From assembly GCA_040752275.1 (NCBI GenBank), contig JBFMFH010000117.1, positions 1 to 38,124 on the forward strand: a stretch of DNA of 38,124 nucleotides. Reading direction: 5' to 3'. This DNA comes from JBFMFH01 sp040752275. Its GTDB lineage: Bacteria > Acidobacteriota > Vicinamibacteria > Vicinamibacterales > JAKQTR01. Under the pieces are notes generated by a model, which made no database searches, was not told the origin of the DNA, and saw nothing but the letters and a program-made list of their open reading frames with translations. Of this stretch, positions 30,694 through 38,124 are shown in pieces. The translations under genes were made by a program, and so were the position numbers. Position 1 is the first letter of the stretch, and each line of letters starts with the position of its first letter.

Positions 30694-32700
30694 ATGAGGG
30701 TGCGCCGCGTCCCCTTGGGCGTCGTGCTGCCGGGCCTCCTCGTCGGCTTGGTGGCCGTCCTGGCCACGCTCCAATACCGCTGGCTCGGACAGGTCTCGGA
30801 GGCCGAACGCGAGCAGTTGCGCCGCTCCTTCAGTCAGCGCGCTCGTGAGTTTGCCGACGAGTTCGATCTGGAAATCGCCCGCGCCTACGGCATGTTCCAG
30901 CTCTCCCAGCCTGCGCTCTCCGCCAGGGACTGGACCTCGTTCGCGGCGGCGGTCGACCGATGGCACGCGACAGCAAGGTTCCCTCAGATGGTGCGCCGGA
31001 TCCACCTGGCCGAGGCCGCGGGCGGACAACTCGGGCTCCGAGCCTACGATCGCGGGGCACGCGCGTTCGCCGACGAGACTGACATTCGCTGGCCGGCACG
31101 ACTCGAGCCCGTCAGGGTCCAGCTTGCAATTGCCAAGGAGCTCAACAGCCCGGTTGGGCCGGCTCGCGATGTCGTGCGCCTGGAGACATCGCGCGAGCCA
31201 CCCAGCCGGCTGTTCACCATTGCCATGGCGATGCTGAACGCCGAGGTTCCGGCGCTGATCATTCCGGTGATGGCCGCCCAAGTGGAGCGGCCCGGGGCGT
31301 CTGGCCCGGCCGGCACGGGCAGCGCGCAGGAAGCGCACACCGGCGCCGGCCGGCGCGGCACGTTTGTGTGGCTCCAACAGAGGGACGCTCACCTCATCAT
31401 CGAACTGGACGATGCCTACCTGGGCCAGACCGTCCTGCCAGCCCTTGCCGAGGCCCACTTTCCAGAACCCGGCGCAGCCACCTATCGCATCGCCGTCCTT
31501 GCGCACGATGGATCGACCCTTCTGGCCCGAGGGCTTGGCGAGGGCGCGACGATCGATCCGGCTGCGGCCGACCTCGTCGTACCGCTGATGACATTCCGCC
31601 TCGACCTGGCATGGGGATTCATGCCCGGGCCCGGGAGCAGCGTGATGGCCCGGCGCACGGCGGCACCGGAGGGAGATGTGCCGCCCGGCGGATCCGCCTC
31701 GACCTTCGAGACCCGGACGTCTGTCATCGGCGTGACCGGCAGTGTGTCGGACGGACGTTCGACGCTGGTCGCGGCAAGCGGCGCGCAGCTTCGCGTAGCA
31801 CGGCCCGCGTGGCGTCTGGTGCTCCAGCATGGAGCCGGCTCGCTCGACGCGGCGGTGACGCGGGCCAGGCATCGGAACCTGCTGCTGAGTTTCGGCATCC
31901 TGGCGGTCCTGTCCGCCGGCATGGTCCTCGTCGTCTTGAACGCGAGGCGTTTGGAGCAGCTCGCAGCGCGGCAGATGGAGTTTGTCGCCACCGTGTCTCA
32001 CGAGTTGCGAACGCCGCTCACGGTGATCCGATCGGCCGCCCAGAACCTGTCGGCGGGCGTCGTGGCGGATCAGGCACACACGCGGCAATATGGCGAGTTG
32101 ATCGACAAAGAGGGCCGGCGCCTGACCGACATGGTGGAGCAGGTCCTCGACTATGCCGGACTCACGGGCAACGGGAGCCTCAGGCTCACGCAATTGACCG
32201 ATGCCGGCGCGCTGGTCGATGACGTGATGGCATCCTGCCAGAGCGTTGTCGCGCAGGCGGGCTGCCGTGCCGACGTCTCGGTCGAGGACGAGCTGTATGT
32301 GATGGCCGATCAGGGTGCACTCAGGCGGGCCGTGCAGAACCTGGTGGGCAACGCCCTGAAACACGGCGCAGACGGGCAGTGGGTCGGCGTGACGGCGAAG
32401 TCCGACCCCGAGACGAAGGGGGCGGACATCGTGATCGCCATCAGCGATCGCGGCCGGGGAATCCCGGCGGCCGAGTTGCCACACATCTTCGAGCCGTTCT
32501 ACCGCGGCCGCCATGCCATCGACCGGCAGGTCCACGGCAACGGCCTCGGCCTCAGCCTGGTCAAGCGCATCGTCGACGCGCACGGCGGCCGGCTGACGGT
32601 CCGATCCGCGGCAGGGGAAGGCACCACCTTCACGATGATCCTGCCCGCCGCTGGGGAAGCCGCCACCGCAACTGCGGCAGGCGCCGGGCTGCCCGGATGA
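30694..32700 (+). CDS. Membrane sensor histidine kinase
   Basis: The 668-residue kinase has two membrane helices (about residues 8-26 and 395-415) flanking a large periplasmic sensor domain of some 370 residues that I do not recognise. It then has the HisKA domain with phosphoacceptor His436 in FVATVSHELRTPL, the N box NLVGNALKHGADGQ, the G1 box ISDRGRGIP and HIFEPFYRGRHA, and the G2 box GNGLGLSLVKRIVDAHGG. All catalytic boxes are complete. Its TGA overlaps the response-regulator ATG (ATGA), so they form one coupled pair. The large sensor domain, with no HAMP seen, sets it apart from common EnvZ-type kinases. Confidence 0.93.
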   Translation: MRVRRVPLGVVLPGLLVGLVAVLATLQYRWLGQVSEAEREQLRRSFSQRAREFADEFDLEIARAYGMFQLSQPALSARDWTSFAAAVDRWHATARFPQMVRRIHLAEAAGGQLGLRAYDRGARAFADETDIRWPARLEPVRVQLAIAKELNSPVGPARDVVRLETSREPPSRLFTIAMAMLNAEVPALIIPVMAAQVERPGASGPAGTGSAQEAHTGAGRRGTFVWLQQRDAHLIIELDDAYLGQTVLPALAEAHFPEPGAATYRIAVLAHDGSTLLARGLGEGATIDPAAADLVVPLMTFRLDLAWGFMPGPGSSVMARRTAAPEGDVPPGGSASTFETRTSVIGVTGSVSDGRSTLVAASGAQLRVARPAWRLVLQHGAGSLDAAVTRARHRNLLLSFGILAVLSAGMVLVVLNARRLEQLAARQMEFVATVSHELRTPLTVIRSAAQNLSAGVVADQAHTRQYGELIDKEGRRLTDMVEQVLDYAGLTGNGSLRLTQLTDAGALVDDVMASCQSVVAQAGCRADVSVEDELYVMADQGALRRAVQNLVGNALKHGADGQWVGVTAKSDPETKGADIVIAISDRGRGIPAAELPHIFEPFYRGRHAIDRQVHGNGLGLSLVKRIVDAHGGRLTVRSAAGEGTTFTMILPAAGEAATATAAGAGLPG

Positions 32701-33398
32701 TGGCGGGGTCCTTGCCGGCCAGGCGCATTCTCCTCGTCGAGGACGAGCCCGGTCTCATCCTGACGCTGACCGATCGGCTGAGAGTCGAGGGCTACGACGT
32801 CCAGTCGGCCACCGACGGCCCATCCGGCCTGGAACGCGCCACGCGTGAGGCCTGGGATGTCATCCTGCTGGACGTGATGCTGCCCGGCGCGAACGGCTTC
32901 GACGTGTGCCGCGACATGCGCCAGCGCGGGATCGCCACGCCGATCATCATGCTGACGGCGCGCGGGCAGGTGGTGGACAAGGTCCTTGGGCTGAAGCTCG
33001 GGGCCGACGACTACCTGACGAAGCCCTTCGACATGCTGGAGCTGCTGGCGCGCATCGAGGTCCAGGTCCGGCGTGCGGTGGCGACAATGACGGGCGTGCC
33101 GCAGTACCACTTCGGCGACATCGTCCTGGACCCGCGAACGACGGAAGTCACCCGCGCCGGCGTGCCGCTCGATCTCTCGGCGCGTGAGTTCCTCCTGCTC
33201 AAGTTCTTCACGGAGCACCGGGGCACGACGCTCAGCCGCGAGCAGCTGCTCAATGAGGTCTGGGGCTACCGGTCGATGCCCGCCACGCGCACCGTGGACG
33301 TGCACGTGGCCTGGCTCCGCCAGAAGATCGAACCCAATCCCAAGCACCCTCAGTACATCCTGACGGTGCACGGGTTGGGGTACAAGTTCGTGGGGTAG
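32697..33398 (+). CDS. OmpR/PhoB-family response regulator
   Basis: The 233-residue protein has an N-terminal receiver domain with acidic pocket Glu15-Asp16, phosphoacceptor Asp59 in ILLDVMLPG, Thr87 and Lys109 in the switch region, and a C-terminal winged-helix trans_reg_C domain (FGDIVLDPRTTEV, LSAREFLLLKFF, LSREQLLNEVWGY, RTVDVHVAWLRQKIE, TVHGLGYKF). It should be phosphorylated by the kinase coded just before it and then bind direct repeats near target promoters. The start overlaps the kinase stop by four bases. A 7-base-period repeat follows its stop codon at once. Confidence 0.95.
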   Translation: MMAGSLPARRILLVEDEPGLILTLTDRLRVEGYDVQSATDGPSGLERATREAWDVILLDVMLPGANGFDVCRDMRQRGIATPIIMLTARGQVVDKVLGLKLGADDYLTKPFDMLELLARIEVQVRRAVATMTGVPQYHFGDIVLDPRTTEVTRAGVPLDLSAREFLLLKFFTEHRGTTLSREQLLNEVWGYRSMPATRTVDVHVAWLRQKIEPNPKHPQYILTVHGLGYKFVG

Positions 33399-33489
33399 GA
33401 CGGAAGACGGAAGACGGAAGACGGAAGACAGAAGACAGGGGACAGGGGACAGAAGACAGGAGACGGTAGACCGTAGACGGTAGAGAGAA
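33399..33489. repeat. Seven-base-period repeat, locus 3
   Basis: Thirteen consecutive heptamers start right after the response-regulator stop: GACGGAA four times, then GACAGAA, GACAGGG twice, GACAGAA, GACAGGA, GACGGTA, GACCGTA, GACGGTA and GAGAGAA. The strand is almost pure purine apart from the C at position 3. It lies between two convergent genes. Confidence 0.9.
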
Positions 33490-33566
33490 GCGGTGGCGCG
33501 AGCATGGCGCTGCTGCCGTCGGGCGACGGGCGTCGCGGGAAGGCGGGTCGCACATGCGACGCGACT

Positions 33567-35090
33567 TCAATCGAGGCGGCCGACCAGCGCCTCGACTTCC
33601 GCGAGAATCTCGCCCGACTTCACGAGCGCTTTCATTGCATTGTGGTCGTTGTAGAGCGGCCGATCCACGTCGAGGTGCGTCACGTGCCGCCTGATCACCT
33701 CGCGCGCCTTCTGAGTGCCGCGTCCCGACGTGAAGGTCCGGAAGTCCAGGGCCTGCGCCGCAGCCATGAACTCGATGCCGAGAATGCCGTACGCGTTGTC
33801 CAGGATCTGGCCGTTCTTGATGGCCGTATTCATGCCCATCGAGACGAAGTCCTCCTGGTCGGCGGCGGCCGGAATCGACTGAATGGACGCGGGCATCGAC
33901 AGAATGCGCTGCTCGACGATCAGATGATCCGCGGTGTACTGGCTGAGCATCATCCCTGAGTAGAAGCCTGGATCGTGGGCAAGGAAGTCCGGCAGGCCCT
34001 GTGAGAGCACCGGGTTGGTCAGCCTGTTCATGCGTCGCTCCGAGAGCACCGATACCATCGTGATTGCCGCACCGGCCAGATCCATCGGCAGGGAGACCGG
34101 CGTGCCCTGGAAGTTCGCGCCGGTGAGCGTGAGATTGAGCTCCGGGACGAAGATCGGGTTGTCGGCGACGCCGTTGAGCTCGGTTTCGACCTGCGTGCGG
34201 GCCCAAGCCACCGCGTCGCGGGCGGCGCCAATGACCTGTGGCGTCGAGCGCATCGAGTACGCGTCCTGCACCTTGGTCTTCATCCTGCCCGCCATCAGGT
34301 CCGAACCGTCGATCACCTTCATGATGTTGCGGGCGGACGCGATGGCGCCTGGGAAGCCACGCAACTCGTGGAGTGTCGCATGGTACGGCCGGAGGTTGCC
34401 GAGCAACGCCTCGATCGACATGGCCGCCGCGATCTCCGCCTGCTTCAGCCAGCGCTCCATGTCGAACACGTGCAGCGCGGACATCGCCGTCAGCACGTTG
34501 GAGCCGTTGATGGCCGCCAGTCCATCGCGCGCCTGCAACCCCGGGACCGGAATGCCGGCGCGCCGCATGGCTTCCGCTCCCGGCAGCCGCTCGCCCCGGT
34601 AGAACGCCTCGCCTTCACCCATGAGGAGGAGCGCGGCCTGCGCCATCGGAGCCAGATCGCCGGACGCTCCGACGGAGCCCTTCTGACACACGACGGGTGT
34701 GACGCCCTTGTTCAGCATCTCGACATAAGTGAGCGGGATGATCGAACGGCAGCCGGAATTGCCGTGGGCGTGGACATTCGCCCGGCTGGCAAGAGCCGCT
34801 CGGACGTGCTCCACTGGCGCCGGATCGCCGATTCCCGCCGCGTGGTTGTAGACGAGGTAGCGTTGGAACTCCTTGACCTGGTCGTCGCTGAGAATGACTT
34901 CGGAGAACTCACCGATGCCCGTGTTCGTGCCGTACATCGTCTCGCGGGCGGCGAGCTTCTGCTCGAGCATCTCGCGGCACCGGTCGATCCGCCCCACGGC
35001 TGCCGAATCGAGTTCGACGTGCTCTCCTTCCCGGGCGATCTTCACCAGCTTCTCGATCGTCAGACCGGATCCGTCAAGAATGATGGCCAT
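33567..35090 (-). CDS. hutH: Histidine ammonia-lyase-type aromatic amino acid lyase
   Basis: Histidine ammonia-lyase removes ammonia from histidine to give urocanate, using a self-made MIO group. The 507-residue protein has the MIO triad Ala142-Ser143-Gly144 in GSVGASGDLAP, at the same numbers as in Pseudomonas HutH. Tyr53 and Asn195 are kept, and Tyr278-Arg281 lie in the expected loop. His83, the residue that favours histidine over phenylalanine or tyrosine, is kept, but the usual Ser before it is Asn (YNHAAGIG). CAGGAG lies six bases before the ATG. No other hut gene is nearby, so a role outside histidine use, such as another MIO lyase or aminomutase, remains possible. Confidence 0.85.
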   Translation of the reverse strand: MAIILDGSGLTIEKLVKIAREGEHVELDSAAVGRIDRCREMLEQKLAARETMYGTNTGIGEFSEVILSDDQVKEFQRYLVYNHAAGIGDPAPVEHVRAALASRANVHAHGNSGCRSIIPLTYVEMLNKGVTPVVCQKGSVGASGDLAPMAQAALLLMGEGEAFYRGERLPGAEAMRRAGIPVPGLQARDGLAAINGSNVLTAMSALHVFDMERWLKQAEIAAAMSIEALLGNLRPYHATLHELRGFPGAIASARNIMKVIDGSDLMAGRMKTKVQDAYSMRSTPQVIGAARDAVAWARTQVETELNGVADNPIFVPELNLTLTGANFQGTPVSLPMDLAGAAITMVSVLSERRMNRLTNPVLSQGLPDFLAHDPGFYSGMMLSQYTADHLIVEQRILSMPASIQSIPAAADQEDFVSMGMNTAIKNGQILDNAYGILGIEFMAAAQALDFRTFTSGRGTQKAREVIRRHVTHLDVDRPLYNDHNAMKALVKSGEILAEVEALVGRLD

Positions 35091-35184
35091 CGCTGTCTCC
35101 TGCAAGACTCACGCGCACTCCAAGGACACCACATTGTACCCGGGAGGACCGGCACCCAACCTGGAGCGGACCAACCTCATTGTC

Positions 35185-35204
35185 ATCCCCGCGAGGGCGG
35201 GGAT
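35185..35204. repeat. Perfect hairpin of the interspersed CCCCGC/GCGGGG type
   Basis: ATCCCCGC and GCGGGGAT arms are separated by GAGG. It is preceded by GTC and resembles the short palindromic repeat seen in many bacterial genomes. It lies in the divergent spacer between the lyase and hemolysin III genes. Confidence 0.7.
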
Positions 35205-35341
35205 CTTGACGGATCATCGACGTCCCGAACGGCCGCGGCTCGCATCCTCGTTCGGTGCGGCCGCGATGTCTCACCGACTGCGACCACGCCGATCGGCGTG
35301 GCGGCCCCGGAACGGTGGCCGAGGAGGGTAGAATCACGCTG

Positions 35342-35998
35342 ATGGGACAGCGGCGCGAGTGGAGTCTCGGTGAAGAAGTGGCCCATGCCCTGACACACGG
35401 CGTGGGATTGGTGGCCAGCCTCGTTGGCCTGGTGGCGCTTGTGGTGGCGGCGGCCGAGACTCGTGACCCGTGGCGTATCGTCGGATGCGCCATCTATGGG
35501 ACGACGCTGGTCCTCATGTACACAGCCTCGACCCTCTACCACTCCCTGTCCCGGACGCGCGCCCGCCGCGTGTTCCGGGTGCTCGACCACTCCGCCATCT
35601 TCCTGCTCATTGCTGGCACCTACACACCGTTCACGCTCGTGAACCTGAGAGGGCCCTGGGGGTGGACCCTGCTTGGCGTCGTGTGGGGCGTCGCGGTGCT
35701 CGGGGTGACATCAAAGTCGGTGTTCGGCACGCGGTGGCCTATCCTCTCGACAACCCTCTACGTCGTGATGGGCTGGAGCGTGCTGGTGGCGGTGAGACCG
35801 GTCCTCACGCAGATTCCGCCTGCTGGCATCGCCTGGCTCGGAGCTGGCGGCGTGGCGTACACCGCCGGCGTGGCCTTCTTCGCGTGGGAACGACTGCGCT
35901 ACAGCCACGCCATCTGGCACGTGTTCGTGCTGGCGGGCAGCGTGTTTCACTTCGTGGCGGTCTTCCTGTATGCGGTCGGCGTTGGCGCCCCAGCCTGA
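35342..35998 (+). CDS. trhA: Hemolysin III family membrane protein (PAQR/TrhA type)
   Basis: The 218-residue protein has seven membrane helices and the PAQR-family metal-site signatures: STLYHSLSRTRARRVFRVLDH in the early helices, DHSAIFLLIAGTYTPFTLV and HAIWHVFVLAGSVFHFVAV near the end. The conserved His and Asp in these motifs form the zinc-like site of this family. Bacterial members (TrhA/YqfA) affect membrane lipid balance; real hemolysin activity is rarely shown. The ATG at 35342 gives the standard family start; the open frame before it is chance. Confidence 0.92.
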   Translation: MGQRREWSLGEEVAHALTHGVGLVASLVGLVALVVAAAETRDPWRIVGCAIYGTTLVLMYTASTLYHSLSRTRARRVFRVLDHSAIFLLIAGTYTPFTLVNLRGPWGWTLLGVVWGVAVLGVTSKSVFGTRWPILSTTLYVVMGWSVLVAVRPVLTQIPPAGIAWLGAGGVAYTAGVAFFAWERLRYSHAIWHVFVLAGSVFHFVAVFLYAVGVGAPA

Positions 35999-36104
35999 TC
36001 GAGCCCCGGCGCTCGGGCGAACATCCTGGCAGCCGTTCACCGCCCGGCTGGCCGTCGCGCCCCGGGGCCTGTCGGGCGCACTCGGAGCGGTTCGTATCGC
36101 GCGA

Positions 36105-36701
36105 CTACGGCTGGAGTCGTTCACGCCTCCAACCGGTGCTCGTGCGCGTGAAGGCGAGGCGGTCGTGCATGCGGAACGCATGCTCCTGCCAGAACTCGAC
36201 ACGGTCGGGAACGAGCCGGAAGCCACCCCAGAAGTGCGGGCGCGGCACAATCTGGCCCTGAAAGCGTGATTCGACAGCCACGAAGTTCGCCTCCAGGCGC
36301 TCGCGAGACTCAATCGGCCAGCTCTGCTGCGACGCCCAGGCCCCGAGCTGGCTCCCGCGCGGACGCGAAGCAAAGTACTCATCGGCCTCGGCGTCGCCAA
36401 CCCGTTCGACCATGCCTTCGACCCGAACCTGGAGCTTGAGCCAGGGCCAGAAGAAGCACAAAGCCCCGTGTGGGTTCGCGTCCAATTCACGGCCCTTGCG
36501 GCTGGCGAAGTTGGTGTAGAAGACGAACCCGTTCTGGTCGGCGCCCTTCAGCAGCACCATCCGCACCGATGGCCGGCCGCGCACGTCGGCGCTGGCCAAT
36601 GCGACCGTGGTCGGGTCGACGCCGTCTGGTGCCGCCGCGCGAGCGCTCTCCCAGACAGTCAGGAACGCATCAACAGGGTTCTGGTGACCTTCAGCCAGCA
36701 T
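36105..36701 (-). CDS. pdxH: Pyridoxamine 5'-phosphate oxidase
   Basis: PdxH uses FMN and oxygen to turn pyridoxamine or pyridoxine phosphate into pyridoxal phosphate. The 198-residue protein has the family motifs: PDGVDPTTVALASAD, RPSVRMVLLKGADQNGFVFY for FMN binding, NFASRKGRELDANPHGALC, RVEGMVERV, YFASRPRGSQLGAWASQQS and the C-terminal FWGGFRLVPDRVEFWQ with RMHDRL and RLQP. All sites look intact. The ATG at 36701 is preferred because GAGG lies five bases before it; the ATG at 36704 and a longer frame to 36752 are alternatives. It is a housekeeping gene, convergent with the hemolysin III gene. Confidence 0.95.
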   Translation of the reverse strand: MLAEGHQNPVDAFLTVWESARAAAPDGVDPTTVALASADVRGRPSVRMVLLKGADQNGFVFYTNFASRKGRELDANPHGALCFFWPWLKLQVRVEGMVERVGDAEADEYFASRPRGSQLGAWASQQSWPIESRERLEANFVAVESRFQGQIVPRPHFWGGFRLVPDRVEFWQEHAFRMHDRLAFTRTSTGWRRERLQP

Positions 36702-36834
36702 CATTCCCTCGTTCGAAACCGGGCGAGGGCCCGCCGGCCTTGAATCTACCAAGCCTGGCAGCGAACTGGAACAGGGAATCGCCCGCAGAGTCCCGGGACG
36801 CGGGTCCCGAGGACTCTGCGGTGAGGCGTCGCGT

Positions 36835-37797
36835 CTATTGGATGCCCACGAGGCTGATGTTCAGGGCTGTCGTCTCGCCAGGCTTGATCTCAAACTGGGC
36901 GACGAACGGCTCGTAGCCGTCCTTTCGCACCTCGAGCTTGTGGATGCCGACCGGCAAGTGGACGACCAGTCGATCCACGCCCCGCGGGCTCTGCCAGGCC
37001 TCGCCGTCGATCAAAACCTGTGCGCCCTCTGGCTGGACGCGGAGAGCCACCTGTCCGAACCGTGACTCGGCCTCGACCCGCGGCGCCGGCGGCGGCACGG
37101 GCTCTTCCCCTGGTCGCGGTTCGCGGGGCGCGACAGGCCATCTCCCGCGCGGCCCCGGCGCGGGTTGCGGCTCTGGGGCGGGCTGCGGCTCCGGGTCGGG
37201 CCGCGGCTCGGGTGGCGGCTCGGCCATCTCTCCCGGTCCGAGCGGCTCCATCAGGTACTTCAGCTTGAAGGTCTCCCCAGGCTGCAGGTAGAGGTTCTGC
37301 GTGACCGTCCGGTATCCAGCCTTGTAGAGGGTGATGTCGTGCCCGCCCGCCTCGACGGTCAGACGCTGGAAGAAGCCGTCAAACTGATCGACGAGGCCCG
37401 CCCGGTGACCGTCGACAAAGACCTCGGCGTCCTTCGGCTGGACCTCGATCTTGAGCGAACTGCCGTTGTAGCCGTGGTAGCGATAGTAGCCAAACGGCCC
37501 GAACGGCCCGAACTGCCCGTAGGGCCCGTAGGAGCCGTAGGGATACCAGCCGTACAGCTCGTACGGGTACCACGGGTACCAACCCCAGGGCGAGTAGAAA
37601 TAGGCGGGGCGGTAATAGCCGCGGGCGAACCCGATGCCGACGTGGACGACCGGTCGAGGCTGAGGCGATCTGACCACAACCGGACGCGTAGCGGGCCTGC
37701 CCCGCCCGCGCGGCTGAGCGTCGGTGGAAGCGGATCCGACGGTGAGCAACCCGCCACAGGCAAAGACGGTGACGAGAAGAGCTGTTCTGACGCGCAT
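36835..37797 (-). CDS. Secreted PEGA-domain protein
   Basis: The 320-residue protein has a signal peptide (MRVRTALLVTVFACGG, ending STDAQ) and then an unusual Tyr/Trp/Gly/Pro-rich stretch (YFYSPWGWYPWYPYELYGWY and on), a first PEGA domain (EVQPKDAEVFVDGHRAGLVD), a Pro/Glu/Arg-rich linker and a second PEGA domain (LRVQPEGAQVLIDGEAWQSP) ending ALNISLVGIQ. PEGA domains are beta-sandwiches linked to the bacterial surface. AGGAG lies upstream of the ATG at 37797. It stands alone and its partner is unknown. Confidence 0.82.
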   Translation of the reverse strand: MRVRTALLVTVFACGGLLTVGSASTDAQPRGRGRPATRPVVVRSPQPRPVVHVGIGFARGYYRPAYFYSPWGWYPWYPYELYGWYPYGSYGPYGQFGPFGPFGYYRYHGYNGSSLKIEVQPKDAEVFVDGHRAGLVDQFDGFFQRLTVEAGGHDITLYKAGYRTVTQNLYLQPGETFKLKYLMEPLGPGEMAEPPPEPRPDPEPQPAPEPQPAPGPRGRWPVAPREPRPGEEPVPPPAPRVEAESRFGQVALRVQPEGAQVLIDGEAWQSPRGVDRLVVHLPVGIHKLEVRKDGYEPFVAQFEIKPGETTALNISLVGIQ

Positions 37798-38040
37798 GAG
37801 GAGTCTCCTGGAGACGCCGGCAATCAACTGCAGGCTGCAAGAACAGTGCCTCTGGCCGGACCCCGGAAACATTGACATGCCAGGCGGGACTGTCCACCAT
37901 CGAGGCCAGTGGCCGAGTGAAGCTCGTCCTCCCCGGCGGAACCGCGGCCCGACCACCCCCTCTCCGCTTCCGCTGTGCCCGACCACCCCCGCGCTTGTCC
38001 CGCTCTAAAGAGAAACCACCCGCCGCAGCCAGCCGCGAGG
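37798..38040. other. Gene-free spacer
   Basis: About 240 bases with short Arg/Pro-rich frames only. It should contain the PEGA gene promoter. CCCGACCACCCCC occurs twice (near 37949 and 37978), a small direct repeat. Confidence 0.45.
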
Positions 38041-38124
38041 CTACGCGGCCTTGACCTCGACGTTGACGCCCAGGTCGCGGAGGCGTCGCAGGAGGCGCTT
38101 GGTCATCTCCTGCTTCTCTCGCCC
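38041..38124 (-). CDS. 3' end of an unidentified gene (partial)
   Basis: The frame entering from the right edge reads KQEMTKRLLRRLRDLGVNV and then EVKAA before a TAG at 38041-38043. The basic helix and closing strand loosely recall the ends of some insertion-sequence transposases, but 27 residues are not enough to name a family. Confidence 0.35.
   Translation of the reverse strand, partial: GREKQEMTKRLLRRLRDLGVNVEVKAA

Noticed and set aside
30550..32583. A 677-codon minus-strand open frame
   Set aside because: It is antisense to the histidine kinase, whose catalytic boxes are unmistakable.
33399..33489. A CRISPR array
   Set aside because: The units are 7 bases long with no spacers, and no cas gene is present. 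The same holds for the 11-base units at 10.1 and 19.1 kb.

Overview
The window is a high-GC bacterial chromosome segment. The gene set points to Acidobacteriota, perhaps a Vicinamibacteria-like lineage: a carboxypeptidase-regulatory-domain TonB receptor with a secreted LolA-like partner, an ECF sigma factor paired with a membrane anti-sigma factor that lacks a zinc motif, a secreted CHAT-TPR protein, M55 peptidase and PEGA proteins. This is an inference from gene content. No rRNA or tRNA gene was seen to test it.

Region 1 (about 65-7800) is an integron. A truncated, divergently read integrase sits at the left edge. Nine attC-like sites follow, all in one direction, separating nine cassettes. 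In four cassettes the 7-base core at the cassette start is the exact complement of the left core of that cassette's own attC; in two more it differs at one base. Contents are: a small membrane protein; mazEF; a DUF433/DUF5615 toxin-antitoxin pair; a second membrane protein; a chimera of a HEPN-domain gene and the tail of a cation/proton antiporter; hicBA read against the array; an alpha/beta hydrolase; a hicA remnant fused to a DUF1579-like secreted protein; and an NTF2-fold protein. The mazEF and hicBA cassettes appear to carry their own promoters.

Region 2 (7849-11550) holds a secreted alpha/beta hydrolase (-), a secreted DppA-type M55 aminopeptidase (+), an OmpA-family protein (-) and a small secreted protein (-).

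Region 3 (11575-18954, all -) reads as one transcription unit: secreted TPR-CHAT protease-like protein, ECF sigma factor, single-pass membrane anti-sigma factor, secreted choice-of-anchor protein, beta-barrel-like envelope protein. The first three genes are 23 bases apart. The stretch from 10.2 to 19.0 kb is bracketed by the same repeat family (11-base units plus a CCCGCTC/GAGCGGG hairpin).

Region 4 (19457-24671) holds a HEAT-repeat protein overlapping an HD-GYP c-di-GMP phosphodiesterase (+), convergent with a GspE/PilB-type ATPase (-) that has several N-terminal MshEN-like, c-di-GMP-binding motifs. A c-di-GMP-controlled pilus or secretion function is likely.

Region 5 (25191-38124) holds an AGCS sodium:amino-acid symporter (-), a TonB-dependent receptor and LolA-like protein (-), a histidine kinase/response regulator pair (+) flanked by 7-base-period repeats, an HAL-type ammonia-lyase (-), a hemolysin III family protein (+), PdxH (-), a PEGA protein (-) and the 3' end of an unidentified gene (-).
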